Shown here piece after piece: positions 53,412 to 62,537 of a DNA stretch of 64,000 nt (position 1 is the first letter of the stretch; each line of letters opens with the position of its first letter). The translations under genes and the position numbers were made by a program. The notes beneath the pieces were generated by a model. The model ran no database searches. It saw only the letters and a program-made list of their open reading frames with translations, and was not told where the DNA came from. The DNA comes from Alteromonas sp. KUL42 (GTDB lineage Bacteria > Pseudomonadota > Gammaproteobacteria > Enterobacterales > Alteromonadaceae), in assembly GCF_006538325.1 (NCBI RefSeq), contig NZ_BJKK01000007.1, positions 62,001 through 126,000 of the forward strand, given 5' to 3'.

Positions 53412-56060
53412 ATGAACAGACCTGCTAACAGGTTTCTTCTAAAACCCATCAGCTTAGCCGTTGCAGCGGGTATGATGCTCCCAACAACACTTGCTTACTC
53501 TCAATCAAATGAAGAAGAAGTGATTGAAGAGGTTGTTGCAACTGGTACGCGTTTAAAGGGTACCGCGACGGCTGTTATGGAAGAACGTAAAAACCAAGCT
53601 TTCGTTGCCGATATCATGGGTGCAGAACAGATTGCACGTACTGGTGACAGTGACGCTGCAGGGGCACTACGTCGTGTAACGGGTCTAACACTCGTTGATG
53701 GTAAATTCATCTATGTACGTGGTTTAGGTGAGCGATACTCATCAACTCAATTAAATGGTGCAATAGTACCCAGCCCAGATCCTACACGTAACGTTATTCC
53801 GTTAGATTTATTTCCCGCAAGTATCATTGAGAGTTTAGCCGTTCAGAAGTCTTATTCTCCTTCGATGCCTGCTGCTTTTGGTGGTGGTAACGTTGACATT
53901 CGTCTTAAATCTATTCCGACACAACGCGTATTTAACTTATCAGCTGCGGTAGGTATAGACACAGAAAACTCTGGTGATGTTCTAGATTACCAAGGTGGTG
54001 ATCGGGATTGGTTCGGTGAAGATGATGGAACTCGTGGTGCCTCAGCTGCAATTCAAGAGCGATGGGACAGTAAGAACTTCCTAGATGACCTTGAGCCAGA
54101 AGAAGCGTTAGCTTTGTTCAAAGGTACTAATCGCAATTACGGTATTGAAAGAACTTCGGCAACGCCTGATATGCGCGTAAATGTAGCTTTTGGTGACAGT
54201 TACGACTATGACCAAGACTGGCGTTTTGGCTTCTTAGTAACGTCAAGATATTCAGCACAAACACGTTCGTCTGAAGAATACGAATTACAAGATCCAGATT
54301 TAGTTGGTGACAATATTATCAACGTACGTTTTTTCGATGATATCAAAGGAACCGAAGAAACTGTAACTTGGTCTACGTTATTGACGATGGGTGTTGACTA
54401 CAACAGACAGCACAGAATCGACTACAGTATCATTGCACTTAACGATACGCGCGATGAAATACGTGAAATGTTTGGTAACACAGAAAACTTAAACCAAGCA
54501 GAAGGCTTACGTATTCGCGACATCGATATCCAGTATGAAGAGCGCTCTCTGTATACTAATCAGTTGAAAGGCCAGCATACTTTCCCTCAGTTTAACTTTA
54601 TGGGGGTTGATTGGACGTATTCACTAGGTCGCTCAGTGCGTCACGCGCCAGGTAACTTTAATGCACGTTTTGTCATTGAAGATGCAAACCAAGATGGTGT
54701 GTTTGACGCAGAAAACGAAATTTTCTTGTCAGATGCCCAAACAGCAGCCCGCTACACGTTCCAAGACTTGCACGACAGACTGGAAAACTTCGGATACAAC
54801 GTAACTTATCCTATGACAATGGGTAAGTGGGAGACCGAGTACAAAGTAGGTGCTAGCTTTGTAACAAAAACGCGTACTGCTGAAAACCGTCGTTTTGATA
54901 TAAATACACTGGGTGTTGCTGACCGCTCAATATTGACGGGCAATGACTTTGGTGAAATTTTTAGTGACAGCGTGCTAGACACGATCTCTTTGTCGAGCAG
55001 ACCGATAATTCGTGACACAACTATCGCGGGTGACGATTATGTTGCTGGGCAGAAGATTGATGCTTACTATTTTGAAGCTGATTTCTTCTACGACAACAAA
55101 TGGCGCTTCACTGGTGGTGTACGTTGGGAAGATTTCCGTCAGGTGGTTGCTCCTCTCGATCCTCGCACAAACCAGTTCGACTTAAGTGATGAAGCAGACC
55201 GCGCACAATTAGCGTTCCAAGAAGATGACTTTTACCCAGCAGTAGCAGTGACGTACTTCTTAGAAGACGATATGCAATTGCGTGCGAGCATCGGTCAAAC
55301 GGTAGTGCGTCCAGATCTTCGTGAAGTATCTTCGGCTACATACCTTGACCCACTAACGAATTTCCCAATTGCGGGTACGCCTGGTGTAAGTACAACGGAT
55401 ATTATCAACTACGATCTTCGTTGGGAATGGTATCGCGAAGCGGGCAATAACGTTTCAGTTGGTTTGTTCTATAAAGATATGGAAGCCCCAATTGAATCGG
55501 TACAGTCTCCTGCTCAGGATGGTCCGCCACTTATTCGTATTGCCAATGCCGAGTCTGGTGAAGTATATGGCATGGAAGTGGAGTTCCTACAAGGACTAGA
55601 GTTTATTGGTGACGGTATTTGGGACAACCTATTCGTTACGGGTAACGTAACCGTTAGTGATTCTGAAATTGTACTTGACCGCCAAAGCATTGTAGAGCAA
55701 ACCGGCGTTTCTGCGGCTATTACTAATGAAGTTCGCCGTATGACGGGACACTCTCAATACGTGTTGAATATGCAGCTTGGCTTTGACTCTGATAACGGAG
55801 AGCACTCAGCGTCACTTGTTTACAACGTATTCGGTGAGCGTATCTTGATTGCAGGTATCGATGGCTTCGACGATAACTACGAGCAACCATTTCACTCATT
55901 AGATATGGTTTATAAGTATTATCCAGACTTTAATACTACCGTAACACTGCGTGTTCAGAATATGTTGGGTGAAGATCGTGAAATTGAATTCAATGATACT
56001 TTGCTAAGATCTGAAACGCGTGGCACTGGTGTTAGGTTGTCGTATAAGTACGACTTCTAA
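53412..56060 (+). CDS. TonB-dependent outer-membrane receptor, phosphate-regulon candidate
   Basis: This 882-aa receptor has a signal peptide (about 1-30), a TonB-box-like EEVIEEVVATGTR near 35-47, a plug with ALRRVTGLTLVDGKFIYVRGLGERYSSTQLNG near 82-113 (in outline), and a large barrel ending SYKYDF with the terminal Phe. GAGG eight bases before the ATG sets the start. It follows the duplicated lipoprotein by 119 bases and precedes the TonB motor genes. The GLGERY plug motif is common in large receptors of Alteromonadales. The substrate is not readable; the Pho context suggests phosphate, polyphosphate or an organophosphate. Confidence 0.85.
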   Translation: MNRPANRFLLKPISLAVAAGMMLPTTLAYSQSNEEEVIEEVVATGTRLKGTATAVMEERKNQAFVADIMGAEQIARTGDSDAAGALRRVTGLTLVDGKFIYVRGLGERYSSTQLNGAIVPSPDPTRNVIPLDLFPASIIESLAVQKSYSPSMPAAFGGGNVDIRLKSIPTQRVFNLSAAVGIDTENSGDVLDYQGGDRDWFGEDDGTRGASAAIQERWDSKNFLDDLEPEEALALFKGTNRNYGIERTSATPDMRVNVAFGDSYDYDQDWRFGFLVTSRYSAQTRSSEEYELQDPDLVGDNIINVRFFDDIKGTEETVTWSTLLTMGVDYNRQHRIDYSIIALNDTRDEIREMFGNTENLNQAEGLRIRDIDIQYEERSLYTNQLKGQHTFPQFNFMGVDWTYSLGRSVRHAPGNFNARFVIEDANQDGVFDAENEIFLSDAQTAARYTFQDLHDRLENFGYNVTYPMTMGKWETEYKVGASFVTKTRTAENRRFDINTLGVADRSILTGNDFGEIFSDSVLDTISLSSRPIIRDTTIAGDDYVAGQKIDAYYFEADFFYDNKWRFTGGVRWEDFRQVVAPLDPRTNQFDLSDEADRAQLAFQEDDFYPAVAVTYFLEDDMQLRASIGQTVVRPDLREVSSATYLDPLTNFPIAGTPGVSTTDIINYDLRWEWYREAGNNVSVGLFYKDMEAPIESVQSPAQDGPPLIRIANAESGEVYGMEVEFLQGLEFIGDGIWDNLFVTGNVTVSDSEIVLDRQSIVEQTGVSAAITNEVRRMTGHSQYVLNMQLGFDSDNGEHSASLVYNVFGERILIAGIDGFDDNYEQPFHSLDMVYKYYPDFNTTVTLRVQNMLGEDREIEFNDTLLRSETRGTGVRLSYKYDF

Positions 56061-56075
56061 TTGAAACTGCGTTTT

Positions 56076-56105
56076 AAAAAGGTCGCTGCTTAGCGGCCTT
56101 TTTTT
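56076..56105 (+). terminator. Intrinsic terminator after the TonB receptor
   Basis: AAAAAGGTCGCT and AGCGGCCTTTTT pair around GCTT with one G-T pair, followed by a seven-T run. It separates the receptor transcript from the motor operon. Confidence 0.85.
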
Positions 56106-56146
56106 GTGCCTTCGCCTTTGATGCGAATTATTAAATTATGACAGTT

Positions 56147-56180
56147 TCGTAATAAAACTGTCACAGAAAACTCCTATCCT
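56147..56180 (+). promoter_or_regulatory. Pho-box promoter of the TonB motor operon
   Basis: TCGTAAT-AAAA-CTGTCAC at 56147-56164 is a Pho box, and TATCCT at 56175-56180 is a -10 element ten bases beyond it, the normal PhoB promoter geometry. Eighteen bases (56150-56167) are identical to those before phoB. TGACAGTTT/AAACTGTCA at 56139-56163 also makes it palindromic. Confidence 0.72.
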
Positions 56181-56240
56181 ACGCGCAGAAATTTATAGTC
56201 GGATAAAACCGATTTCTTTTAACTTTAAAGGTTTGAATGT

Positions 56241-56999
56241 ATGAAGCTTATCAATGCCTTGCTTGTTGCCGGTGCGCTAGCAGCGACACCCGTGCTTGCA
56301 CAAGACGATGAAGTCTTAAAACCCGTTGTCGATGAGGCAGCGAAAATAAACGAGTCAGCGGCGAAATCTCAAGAAAAAATCAATGGGATCACCGACCAAA
56401 TTGACAGCAAACTTCAACAGTTCAAAACATTGATGAAAGAAATCGAAGGTCTTGATGTGTATAACACTCAGCTTCGTAAGCAAATCAATAGCCAAGAAAA
56501 TGAAATGGCCGATTTGAACGCTGCCATTGATGAAGTATCAGTTGTCGAGCGTCAAATTACACCACTTATGATGCGAATGATTGACGGCTTGGAGCAATTC
56601 GTTGCACTTGACGTACCTTTCCTTCCTGAAGAGCGCAGTAACCGTGTTGCTGACTTACGTGCCATGATGGACCGCGCTGATGTAGCGGCTTCTGAAAAAT
56701 TCCGTCGCGTAATGGAAGCGTTCCAAGTTGAGATGGATTACGGCCGTACCATGGAAGCGTATAGCGGTATTCACACTATTAACGGTCAAGAGCGTGACGT
56801 TGAATTCTTACGCCTTGGTCGTACAGCGCTAATGTACCAAACACGCGATGCAAGCATGCAAGGTGTTTGGAACAAGCAAACCCGTCAATGGGAAGAGCTT
56901 GATAGCAGCTACCGTACACAAATTACTAAAGGTCTGCGCATGGCGAAAAAGCAACTTGCTCCAGACTTGCTAATGCTGCCAGTGGCAATTACAGACTAA
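56241..56999 (+). CDS. DUF3450 periplasmic coiled-coil protein of a TonB system
   Basis: This 252-aa protein has a signal peptide (1-20, ending VLAQ), a long coiled coil at about 30-100 (many KINGI, KLQQF, ENEMADL heptads), and a globular end with FLRLGRTALMYQTRD near 193-207. This is the DUF3450 pattern. The family is nearly always first in TtpC-ExbB-ExbD-TonB operons of marine gammaproteobacteria, as here. It probably helps couple the inner-membrane motor to TonB in the periplasm; its exact job is not established. A Pho box and -10 element lie just upstream. Confidence 0.85.
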   Translation: MKLINALLVAGALAATPVLAQDDEVLKPVVDEAAKINESAAKSQEKINGITDQIDSKLQQFKTLMKEIEGLDVYNTQLRKQINSQENEMADLNAAIDEVSVVERQITPLMMRMIDGLEQFVALDVPFLPEERSNRVADLRAMMDRADVAASEKFRRVMEAFQVEMDYGRTMEAYSGIHTINGQERDVEFLRLGRTALMYQTRDASMQGVWNKQTRQWEELDSSYRTQITKGLRMAKKQLAPDLLMLPVAITD

Positions 57000-57012
57000 G
57001 AGGTTGATGAGA

Positions 57013-58377
57013 ATGTTTAACACAGTAAAACGTATCGCTGTTGGTCTAGCAGCCCTTAGCATCAGCGTTGGTGCTTTTGCACAAAGCGACCGTGCTATGG
57101 ATTTGGACGCACTTCTTAAGCAATTAGAAGAAGGTCAGTTCGCACAGTCACAACAAAATAAACAGCGCGAGCGCGACTTCCAAGCGCAGCGTGCAGAGCA
57201 AGACCGCATTCTTCGCGAAACCCGCGAAAAGCGTGACCAGATGCTAGTTCAATCTGAACAGCTTGAAACACAGTTTGAAGAGAACGAATTTAAACTAGCA
57301 GACCTTAATGGTGCGCTAGATACCCGTCTTGGTTCACTTAAAGAGCTATTTGGTGTGTTGCAGCAAATCGCAGGCGACACTAAGAATAAGTTCTACAATT
57401 CTGTAGTTTCTGCACAAATCCCTGGTCGTGCTGACTTCCTTGATAAAATGGCACAAGACATGGGTTCAAGCTCTAAACTAGCATCAATTGAAGAAATTGA
57501 GCGCGTTTGGTTTGAAATGCAGCGTGAAATGACTGAATCAGGCAAAGTCACCACGTTCACAACTGACGTTGTTGAAGCTGGCGGTGAAAAAGTGAATAAG
57601 TCTGTTGTACGTGTTGGTCCGTTTGCCCTAGTTGCTGACGGTAAATACCTAGAGTACAACGGTGTAACTGGTACAGTGTCTGAACTAGTACGTCAACCTG
57701 CTGACCGCTACATGAGCTCTGCGGCTGAGCTGCAAGGTTCAAACGGTGAACTTGTGCAGTTTGGTATCGACCCAACAGGCGGTTCAATTTTAGGTCTTCT
57801 CGTTCAAGCTCCTAATCTTCAAGAGCGCGTAGAACAAGGTGGTCCAGTTGGTTACATCATCCTTATCGTAGGTGCATTTGGTTTATTACTTGCCCTTGAG
57901 CGTTTAGTGTCGCTAACGCTTATTCGCATGAATGTGAACAAGCAGCTTAAGAGTAAAGAAGTTAAGACAAATAACCCACTTGGCCGTGTACTAAAAGTAC
58001 GTGACGAGCATCCAAATGCTGACGTTGAAGCGCTAGAGCTTCACCTAACTGAAGCGATTTTAGGTGAGGTACCTAAGCTTGGCCGTAACCTGACTATTAT
58101 CAAAATCATCTCTGTTGTAGCACCGCTAATGGGTCTGCTTGGTACAGTAACGGGTATGATTAACACCTTCCAAGCAATCACATTGTTTGGTACAGGTGAC
58201 CCTAAACTGATGGCAGGTGGTATTTCAACAGCACTTGTAACAACGGTACTAGGTCTAGTTGTAGCGATTCCAATGACACTGCTTTACGCAATGCTTAACA
58301 CACGTTCTAAGAACATTGTGTACATCCTACAAGAACAAGCGTCTGGCGTAATTGCAGAGCGCGCAGAGCGAGGCTAA
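57013..58377 (+). CDS. TtpC-like MotA/TolQ/ExbB family proton channel protein
   Basis: This 454-aa protein fuses a signal peptide (about 1-23, ending AFAQ) and a periplasmic coiled-coil region (to about 255) to a C-terminal ExbB-like channel. Membrane segments lie near 275-295, 365-385 and 405-430 (IILIVGAFGLLLALERL, then ISVVAPLMGLLGTVTGMINTF). It matches TtpC, the extra subunit needed by Vibrio TonB2 systems. Of the starts at 57004, 57007 and 57013, the last has GAGG at the best spacing. It begins 13 bases after the DUF3450 gene. Confidence 0.85.
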   Translation: MFNTVKRIAVGLAALSISVGAFAQSDRAMDLDALLKQLEEGQFAQSQQNKQRERDFQAQRAEQDRILRETREKRDQMLVQSEQLETQFEENEFKLADLNGALDTRLGSLKELFGVLQQIAGDTKNKFYNSVVSAQIPGRADFLDKMAQDMGSSSKLASIEEIERVWFEMQREMTESGKVTTFTTDVVEAGGEKVNKSVVRVGPFALVADGKYLEYNGVTGTVSELVRQPADRYMSSAAELQGSNGELVQFGIDPTGGSILGLLVQAPNLQERVEQGGPVGYIILIVGAFGLLLALERLVSLTLIRMNVNKQLKSKEVKTNNPLGRVLKVRDEHPNADVEALELHLTEAILGEVPKLGRNLTIIKIISVVAPLMGLLGTVTGMINTFQAITLFGTGDPKLMAGGISTALVTTVLGLVVAIPMTLLYAMLNTRSKNIVYILQEQASGVIAERAERG

Positions 58378-58379
58378 TC

Positions 58380-58898
58380 ATGATCGAGTTTCTGGAAGCA
58401 ATTCGCGATTTCACAGAAACAGGTGGCCAGGTTCTCCTGGTCATCGGTCTGCTGATATTCGTTATGTGGCTTTTGATCCTCGAGCGTGCCATGTATCTGA
58501 TGGTTTGGCATAAGCAAGCTAAAAAAGACGCGGTTGCGATGTGGACTGCACGCACTGACCGCTCTTCATGGTTTGCTGAGCAAGTTCGTCAGAAAACTAT
58601 TTCACAGTTAACAATACGCCTTAATGGCAGTATTCCTATCATCCAAGCGTTAGTGGCCTTGTGCCCATTACTCGGCTTGATGGGAACGGTAACCGGTATG
58701 ATTGAAGTGTTTGATGTGATGGCAATTGCGGGCTCAGGTAATGCTCGTTCAATGGCATCAGGTGTATCAAAAGCCACTATCCCTACAATGGCGGGCATGG
58801 TTGGTGCACTTTCAGGCGTATTCGCCGCTACTTGGTTAACCCGTATGGTGAAATCAGAACGCACGCATCTTGAGGATGCATTGATTATTCAACGTTAA
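58380..58898 (+). CDS. exbB: Biopolymer transport protein ExbB
   Basis: This 172-aa inner-membrane proton-channel subunit has three membrane segments: about 17-36, 85-110 (ALCPLLGLMGTVTGMIEVF) and 138-158 (TIPTMAGMVGALSGVFAATWL). This is the short ExbB2 type used with TtpC. It starts two bases after the ttpC-like stop. With ExbD and TonB it converts proton flow into force on the outer-membrane receptor. Confidence 0.9.
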   Translation: MIEFLEAIRDFTETGGQVLLVIGLLIFVMWLLILERAMYLMVWHKQAKKDAVAMWTARTDRSSWFAEQVRQKTISQLTIRLNGSIPIIQALVALCPLLGLMGTVTGMIEVFDVMAIAGSGNARSMASGVSKATIPTMAGMVGALSGVFAATWLTRMVKSERTHLEDALIIQR

Positions 58899-58930
58899 TG
58901 CTTAACGAGCATTAAGGTAAGGTATTTATT

Positions 58931-59338
58931 ATGAAGCAGCACTTTCAAAATTTAGTCGATGAAGAAGAAGCAGCCATCGACATGACGCCCATGCTGGACG
59001 TTGTATTTATCATGTTGATTTTCTTTATCGTGACTGCGTCATTTGTGAAAGAAGCAGGTATTGATGTAAACCGTCCTGAAGCAGCCACTGCTGTGAAAAA
59101 GGACCGTGCTAACATCCTTATCGCCATTTCTGATAAAGGCGAAATTTGGATCAACAAACGTCGAATCGATGTCCGTGCAGTTCAAGCGAACATTGAGCGT
59201 CTTCGCGCCGAAAACCCACAAGGCTCTGTTGTAATTCAAGCTGATAAAAAGGCCACAACAGAAACCCTGATTAAGGTTATGGACGCGTCACGAGCCGCTG
59301 GCGTTTACGATGTTTCGATTGCAGCCCAAGAGCAATAA
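58931..59338 (+). CDS. exbD: Biopolymer transport protein ExbD
   Basis: This 135-aa protein has one membrane segment near 22-42 with the essential aspartate in MTPMLDVVFIMLIFFIV, and a periplasmic domain ending with VVIQADKKATTETLIKVMD, the peptidoglycan-binding-like fold of ExbD/TolR. AAGGTAAGG lies 9-12 bases upstream. It is the proton-relay partner of ExbB and lies three bases before tonB. Confidence 0.93.
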   Translation: MKQHFQNLVDEEEAAIDMTPMLDVVFIMLIFFIVTASFVKEAGIDVNRPEAATAVKKDRANILIAISDKGEIWINKRRIDVRAVQANIERLRAENPQGSVVIQADKKATTETLIKVMDASRAAGVYDVSIAAQEQ

Positions 59339-59341
59339 ATC

Positions 59342-59950
59342 ATGCCACGATATTTAATCGCATTTGTTATTTCCCTTGCGATCACGTTAGGCCTGTTCTT
59401 CTTGATGCAATCGCTCATCAAGATGGGTGGCAGTGCACTAACTGAGCCGCCAAAGGGAAGCGTGCTTGACTTTGTAAGGGTTAAGCAGGATGAACAGGTT
59501 GAGAAGAAAGATCGTAAGCCGAAGAAGCCACCAAAGCCGGAAGAGCCGCCCCCGCAAATGGAGCAGCCGCAGATGGACTCTCCTTCTCCTGATGCAGAGG
59601 GGACATCGATGGACTTTGGCGCTGACGTTGGTGATGACATCTCTCTTGATGGCGGACTAGCGCTTGAGTCGGGTGATGGCGAGTACCTTCCAATTGTTAA
59701 GGTTGCACCAGTATATCCCAGACGTGCGTTACAGCGTGGTATCGAAGGCTTTGTTATTGTTGAATTTACGGTAACTAAGCAAGGTGCAGTACGCGACCCA
59801 ATTGTAGTTGAAGCTAACCCGCAAGGCATATTTGAACAAGCAGCAATAGATGCAGCAATGAAATTCAAGTATAAGCCTCGCGTCGTTAACGGCGAACCTA
59901 CAGAAGTGTCTGGTGTGCAAAACCGTATTACGTTCCAAATTGACGGGTAA
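59342..59950 (+). CDS. tonB: TonB energy-transducing protein
   Basis: This 202-aa protein has one N-terminal membrane segment (about 4-24) and a Pro/Glu/Lys-rich spacer near 50-80 (KKPPKPEEPPPQ). Its C-terminal TonB domain at about 115-202 has VAPVYPRRALQRGIEGFVIVEF and FKYKPRVVNG. The spacer is short and acidic, as in TonB2 proteins paired with TtpC. It would contact the TonB box of the receptor encoded upstream. A long open frame on the opposite strand here is only a shadow of its biased codons. Confidence 0.93.
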   Translation: MPRYLIAFVISLAITLGLFFLMQSLIKMGGSALTEPPKGSVLDFVRVKQDEQVEKKDRKPKKPPKPEEPPPQMEQPQMDSPSPDAEGTSMDFGADVGDDISLDGGLALESGDGEYLPIVKVAPVYPRRALQRGIEGFVIVEFTVTKQGAVRDPIVVEANPQGIFEQAAIDAAMKFKYKPRVVNGEPTEVSGVQNRITFQIDG

Positions 59951-59956
59951 CAGAAT

Positions 59957-61291
59957 ATGATGAAAAAACAGACGAATACATTGCTTCGTGCTCTGGCGTT
60001 TGCATTTGCATCGGCCACTGTATCTGTACCAACCATGTTGGTTGCTACCTCTGCGATAGCACAAGAAGAAGCCCAAGAGCAAAAAGCCAGTGACAAGAAA
60101 ACCCGCCGTGTACCTACGTTGCGCGGCAAGGTTTATGAACAGCTTGCTCGTGCGCAAACGGCGGCCGATGAAGCCGGTAATATTGAAGAAGCCATTGCAA
60201 TTCTTAAAGAGGTAGAAGATAAATCTAGCTCAATGAATGCTTACGAAAAAGCCATGATGTATAACTTTTTCGGCTTCATTTATTACAACAACGAAGATTA
60301 CGATAAAGCGCTTGCTTCGTTTGCCAAGGTGGTAGAGCAGCAGCCTATTCCTGAAAAGTTCGAAATGACCACACTTTTCAGCTTGGCGCAGCTAAACCTG
60401 ATGCAAGGCAACTACGCAGACACAATCACTTATCTTGAGCGTTGGGAAAGTTTAAATACAGGCCCAATTCCGCCTAAGAACAAAGTAATTAAAGCGCAGG
60501 CATACTATCAGAATAAGCAATATGCTGAAGCAGCTGACTGGATCACACAAGCCATTCACGATCACGAAGAAGAAGGCATGATCCCAGATGAGGGATGGTT
60601 AATTCTTCAACGCGCCGTTTTTTATGAACTAAAGCAACCCGAAAAGGTGAAGGACGTTCTAATCAAAATGGTGAAGTTGTTCGACGAGCCTAAGTATTGG
60701 ATCCAGCTTGCTGGTATGTACGGCGAATTAGGTGAAGAGCGTAAGCAGCTTGCCATAATGGAAACGGCTTATCAGCGTGGGTTTGTTGAAACGTCAGCAG
60801 ATATCTTTAACATGGCGCAGCTTTATTACTATCACCGCGTACCCTACAAAGGCGCAAAGTTGATGGAACAAGCCATGAAAGATGGCGCGCTTGAAAAGAA
60901 TCTTCGCAACCTTAAATTCTTAGGCCAAAGCTGGTCTTTAGCAAAAGAGCAAGATAAGGCTATTCCTGTCATGATGGAAGCCGCAGCGCTTTCTGAAGAC
61001 GGTGAGTTAGATGCTCAGCTTGCCCAGATTTTGCTGAACGAAGAGCGATTTGACGATGCTATAGCTGCAGTAGATCGTGCAGTTGAAAAAGGCGAACTGA
61101 GAAACCCAGGTTTGGTTTACCTTATTAAAGGCATGGCACTGTACAACAAAAAGCAGTATGCCCTAGCCCTTGATCAATTAGCCGAAGCTGAAAAGCACCA
61201 GAAGAGCCGTGCTATGGCCCAGCAATGGATGCAATTTGTTCAAGGCGAAAAGCGTCAAGCTGATGCAATTGCACAAGAATTGGGTAGCTAA
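59957..61291 (+). CDS. TPR-repeat periplasmic protein of the TonB operon
   Basis: This 444-aa protein has a signal peptide (about 1-35, ending AIAQ) followed by some ten tetratricopeptide-like helical repeats, for example MMYNFFGFIYYNNEDYDKALASFAKV near 93-118 (in outline) and GLVYLIKGMALYNKKQYALALDQL near 391-414. Genes like this regularly end TtpC-type TonB operons. A scaffolding role between motor and envelope is inferred. It starts six bases after tonB and is followed by a strong terminator, so it is the last gene of the unit. Confidence 0.85.
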   Translation: MMKKQTNTLLRALAFAFASATVSVPTMLVATSAIAQEEAQEQKASDKKTRRVPTLRGKVYEQLARAQTAADEAGNIEEAIAILKEVEDKSSSMNAYEKAMMYNFFGFIYYNNEDYDKALASFAKVVEQQPIPEKFEMTTLFSLAQLNLMQGNYADTITYLERWESLNTGPIPPKNKVIKAQAYYQNKQYAEAADWITQAIHDHEEEGMIPDEGWLILQRAVFYELKQPEKVKDVLIKMVKLFDEPKYWIQLAGMYGELGEERKQLAIMETAYQRGFVETSADIFNMAQLYYYHRVPYKGAKLMEQAMKDGALEKNLRNLKFLGQSWSLAKEQDKAIPVMMEAAALSEDGELDAQLAQILLNEERFDDAIAAVDRAVEKGELRNPGLVYLIKGMALYNKKQYALALDQLAEAEKHQKSRAMAQQWMQFVQGEKRQADAIAQELGS

Positions 61292-61308
61292 TAAAGATTT
61301 TCACGTTC

Positions 61309-61336
61309 AAAGGCCACATATCATGTGGCCTTTTTT
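61309..61336 (+). terminator. Intrinsic terminator of the TonB operon
   Basis: AAAGGCCACAT and ATGTGGCCTTT pair around a three-base loop, followed by six T in total. Confidence 0.88.
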
Positions 61337-61403
61337 ATTGGTTGACTGTATTAAGCAATTTCATACTAATCAAACTCATGTTCGAGTATTGCTAATAGCT
61401 AAT

Positions 61404-61450
61404 TCAAAGCTACTTCATAGCTACCTTACAACTACTTCACAACTACTTCG
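61404..61450. repeat. Degenerate 10-12-bp tandem repeat over the HD-GYP stop codon
   Basis: About four units of the form (A)GCTACTTCA or CAACTACTTCA follow each other. The last overlaps the stop codon of the HD-GYP gene, so unit gain or loss could move that stop. Confidence 0.45.
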
Positions 61451-62537
61451 AGAACTCAGGTAAAAAGTTAATCATAGAAGGAATAATTTGTTCATCCTCT
61501 AGTTCAAACCAATATTGCTGAGTAGCCAGTATGCGCTCTTTCACTGCAAAAAATTCGTTTACTAATTGTGGATCAAAATGGCTGCCTGCATGTTTCTCTA
61601 TATAGTCAAATGCTTCATCTGCCGTCCATGCATTCTTATAAGGTCGTTTCATAGTAAGCGCATCAAAAACATCTGCTATAGCGACAATACGAGCGCTTTC
61701 GGGGATAGCCTTGCCTCGTAGCCCCGACGGATACCCTGAACCATCCCATTTTTCATGATGATTAAGCGCTATCTCTGCCGCAAGAATAAAAAGTGGCGTT
61801 GTTGATTGTGAAAGAATTTTATATCCAATATTAGAATGTGTTTTCATCACCTCCATTTCTTCATCTGAAAGCTTTCTAGGCGCTTTTAGAATATTGTCGG
61901 GTATGCCAATTTTACCCGTATCGTGCATAGGTGCCGCTTGAGACAACAACGTGGCCTGTTCGTACGACCAACCACAGCTTAGCGCCAAACATTTACTGTA
62001 GGCCGACATACGCCATATGTGATGGCCGGTATCCGTGTCGTTATAATGCCCTGCGGCAGCCAACATGCAAATTGCACTTTGTTGGCTTAACTCTAAGTCT
62101 TTTGTTCTTTCACTAACTAAGGCTTCGGTGGTACGCATTTGATGGGCTAAGCTCAAATGTGTTTTTACTCTGGCAAGGGTGATACTTGGGGAAACCGGTT
62201 TGGTGATATAGTCCACTGCGCCTACATCAAAGCCTTTTTCTTCATCTTCTCCTTGTGCTAGTGCGGTAACAAAAATAACAGGAATACGCGCTAACTCACG
62301 GTCAGTTTTAAGTTGTTTACACACTTCGAAACCGTCCATTCCCGGCATCATAATATCGAGCAAGATCAGGTCAGGTGTAAATTGTTGAACCACTTTTAAT
62401 GCTACATGACCTGACGGCGCTACCTTAACGTTGTAAAACGGTTTCAATATCCCCAAAAGAATATCGATATTGGCAGGTTCATCATCGACAACGAGAACAC
62501 TGAAACGTTTTTCGTCGTTGTGTGTGAGTTCATTCAT
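61443..62537 (-). CDS. HD-GYP response regulator, probable c-di-GMP phosphodiesterase
   Basis: This 364-aa cytoplasmic protein has a receiver domain at about 12-130 with Asp61 in LILLDIMMPGMDG and Lys in ITKPVSP near 112. An HD-GYP domain follows at about 155-345 with QAAPMHDTGKIGIP, the second metal cluster, and NHHEKWDGSGYPSGL carrying GYP. All catalytic residues seem present, so c-di-GMP hydrolysis is expected. Its start overlaps the end of the hybrid kinase by eight bases, making that kinase the likely phosphodonor or partner. Confidence 0.92.
   Translation of the reverse strand: MNELTHNDEKRFSVLVVDDEPANIDILLGILKPFYNVKVAPSGHVALKVVQQFTPDLILLDIMMPGMDGFEVCKQLKTDRELARIPVIFVTALAQGEDEEKGFDVGAVDYITKPVSPSITLARVKTHLSLAHQMRTTEALVSERTKDLELSQQSAICMLAAAGHYNDTDTGHHIWRMSAYSKCLALSCGWSYEQATLLSQAAPMHDTGKIGIPDNILKAPRKLSDEEMEVMKTHSNIGYKILSQSTTPLFILAAEIALNHHEKWDGSGYPSGLRGKAIPESARIVAIADVFDALTMKRPYKNAWTADEAFDYIEKHAGSHFDPQLVNEFFAVKERILATQQYWFELEDEQIIPSMINFLPEFSK

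Noticed and set aside
59305..60129. Long open frame (274 aa) on the minus strand over tonB
   Set aside because: It is Ser/Cys-rich low-complexity translation antisense to exbD, tonB and the TPR gene, all of which show strong family motifs; a codon-bias shadow.
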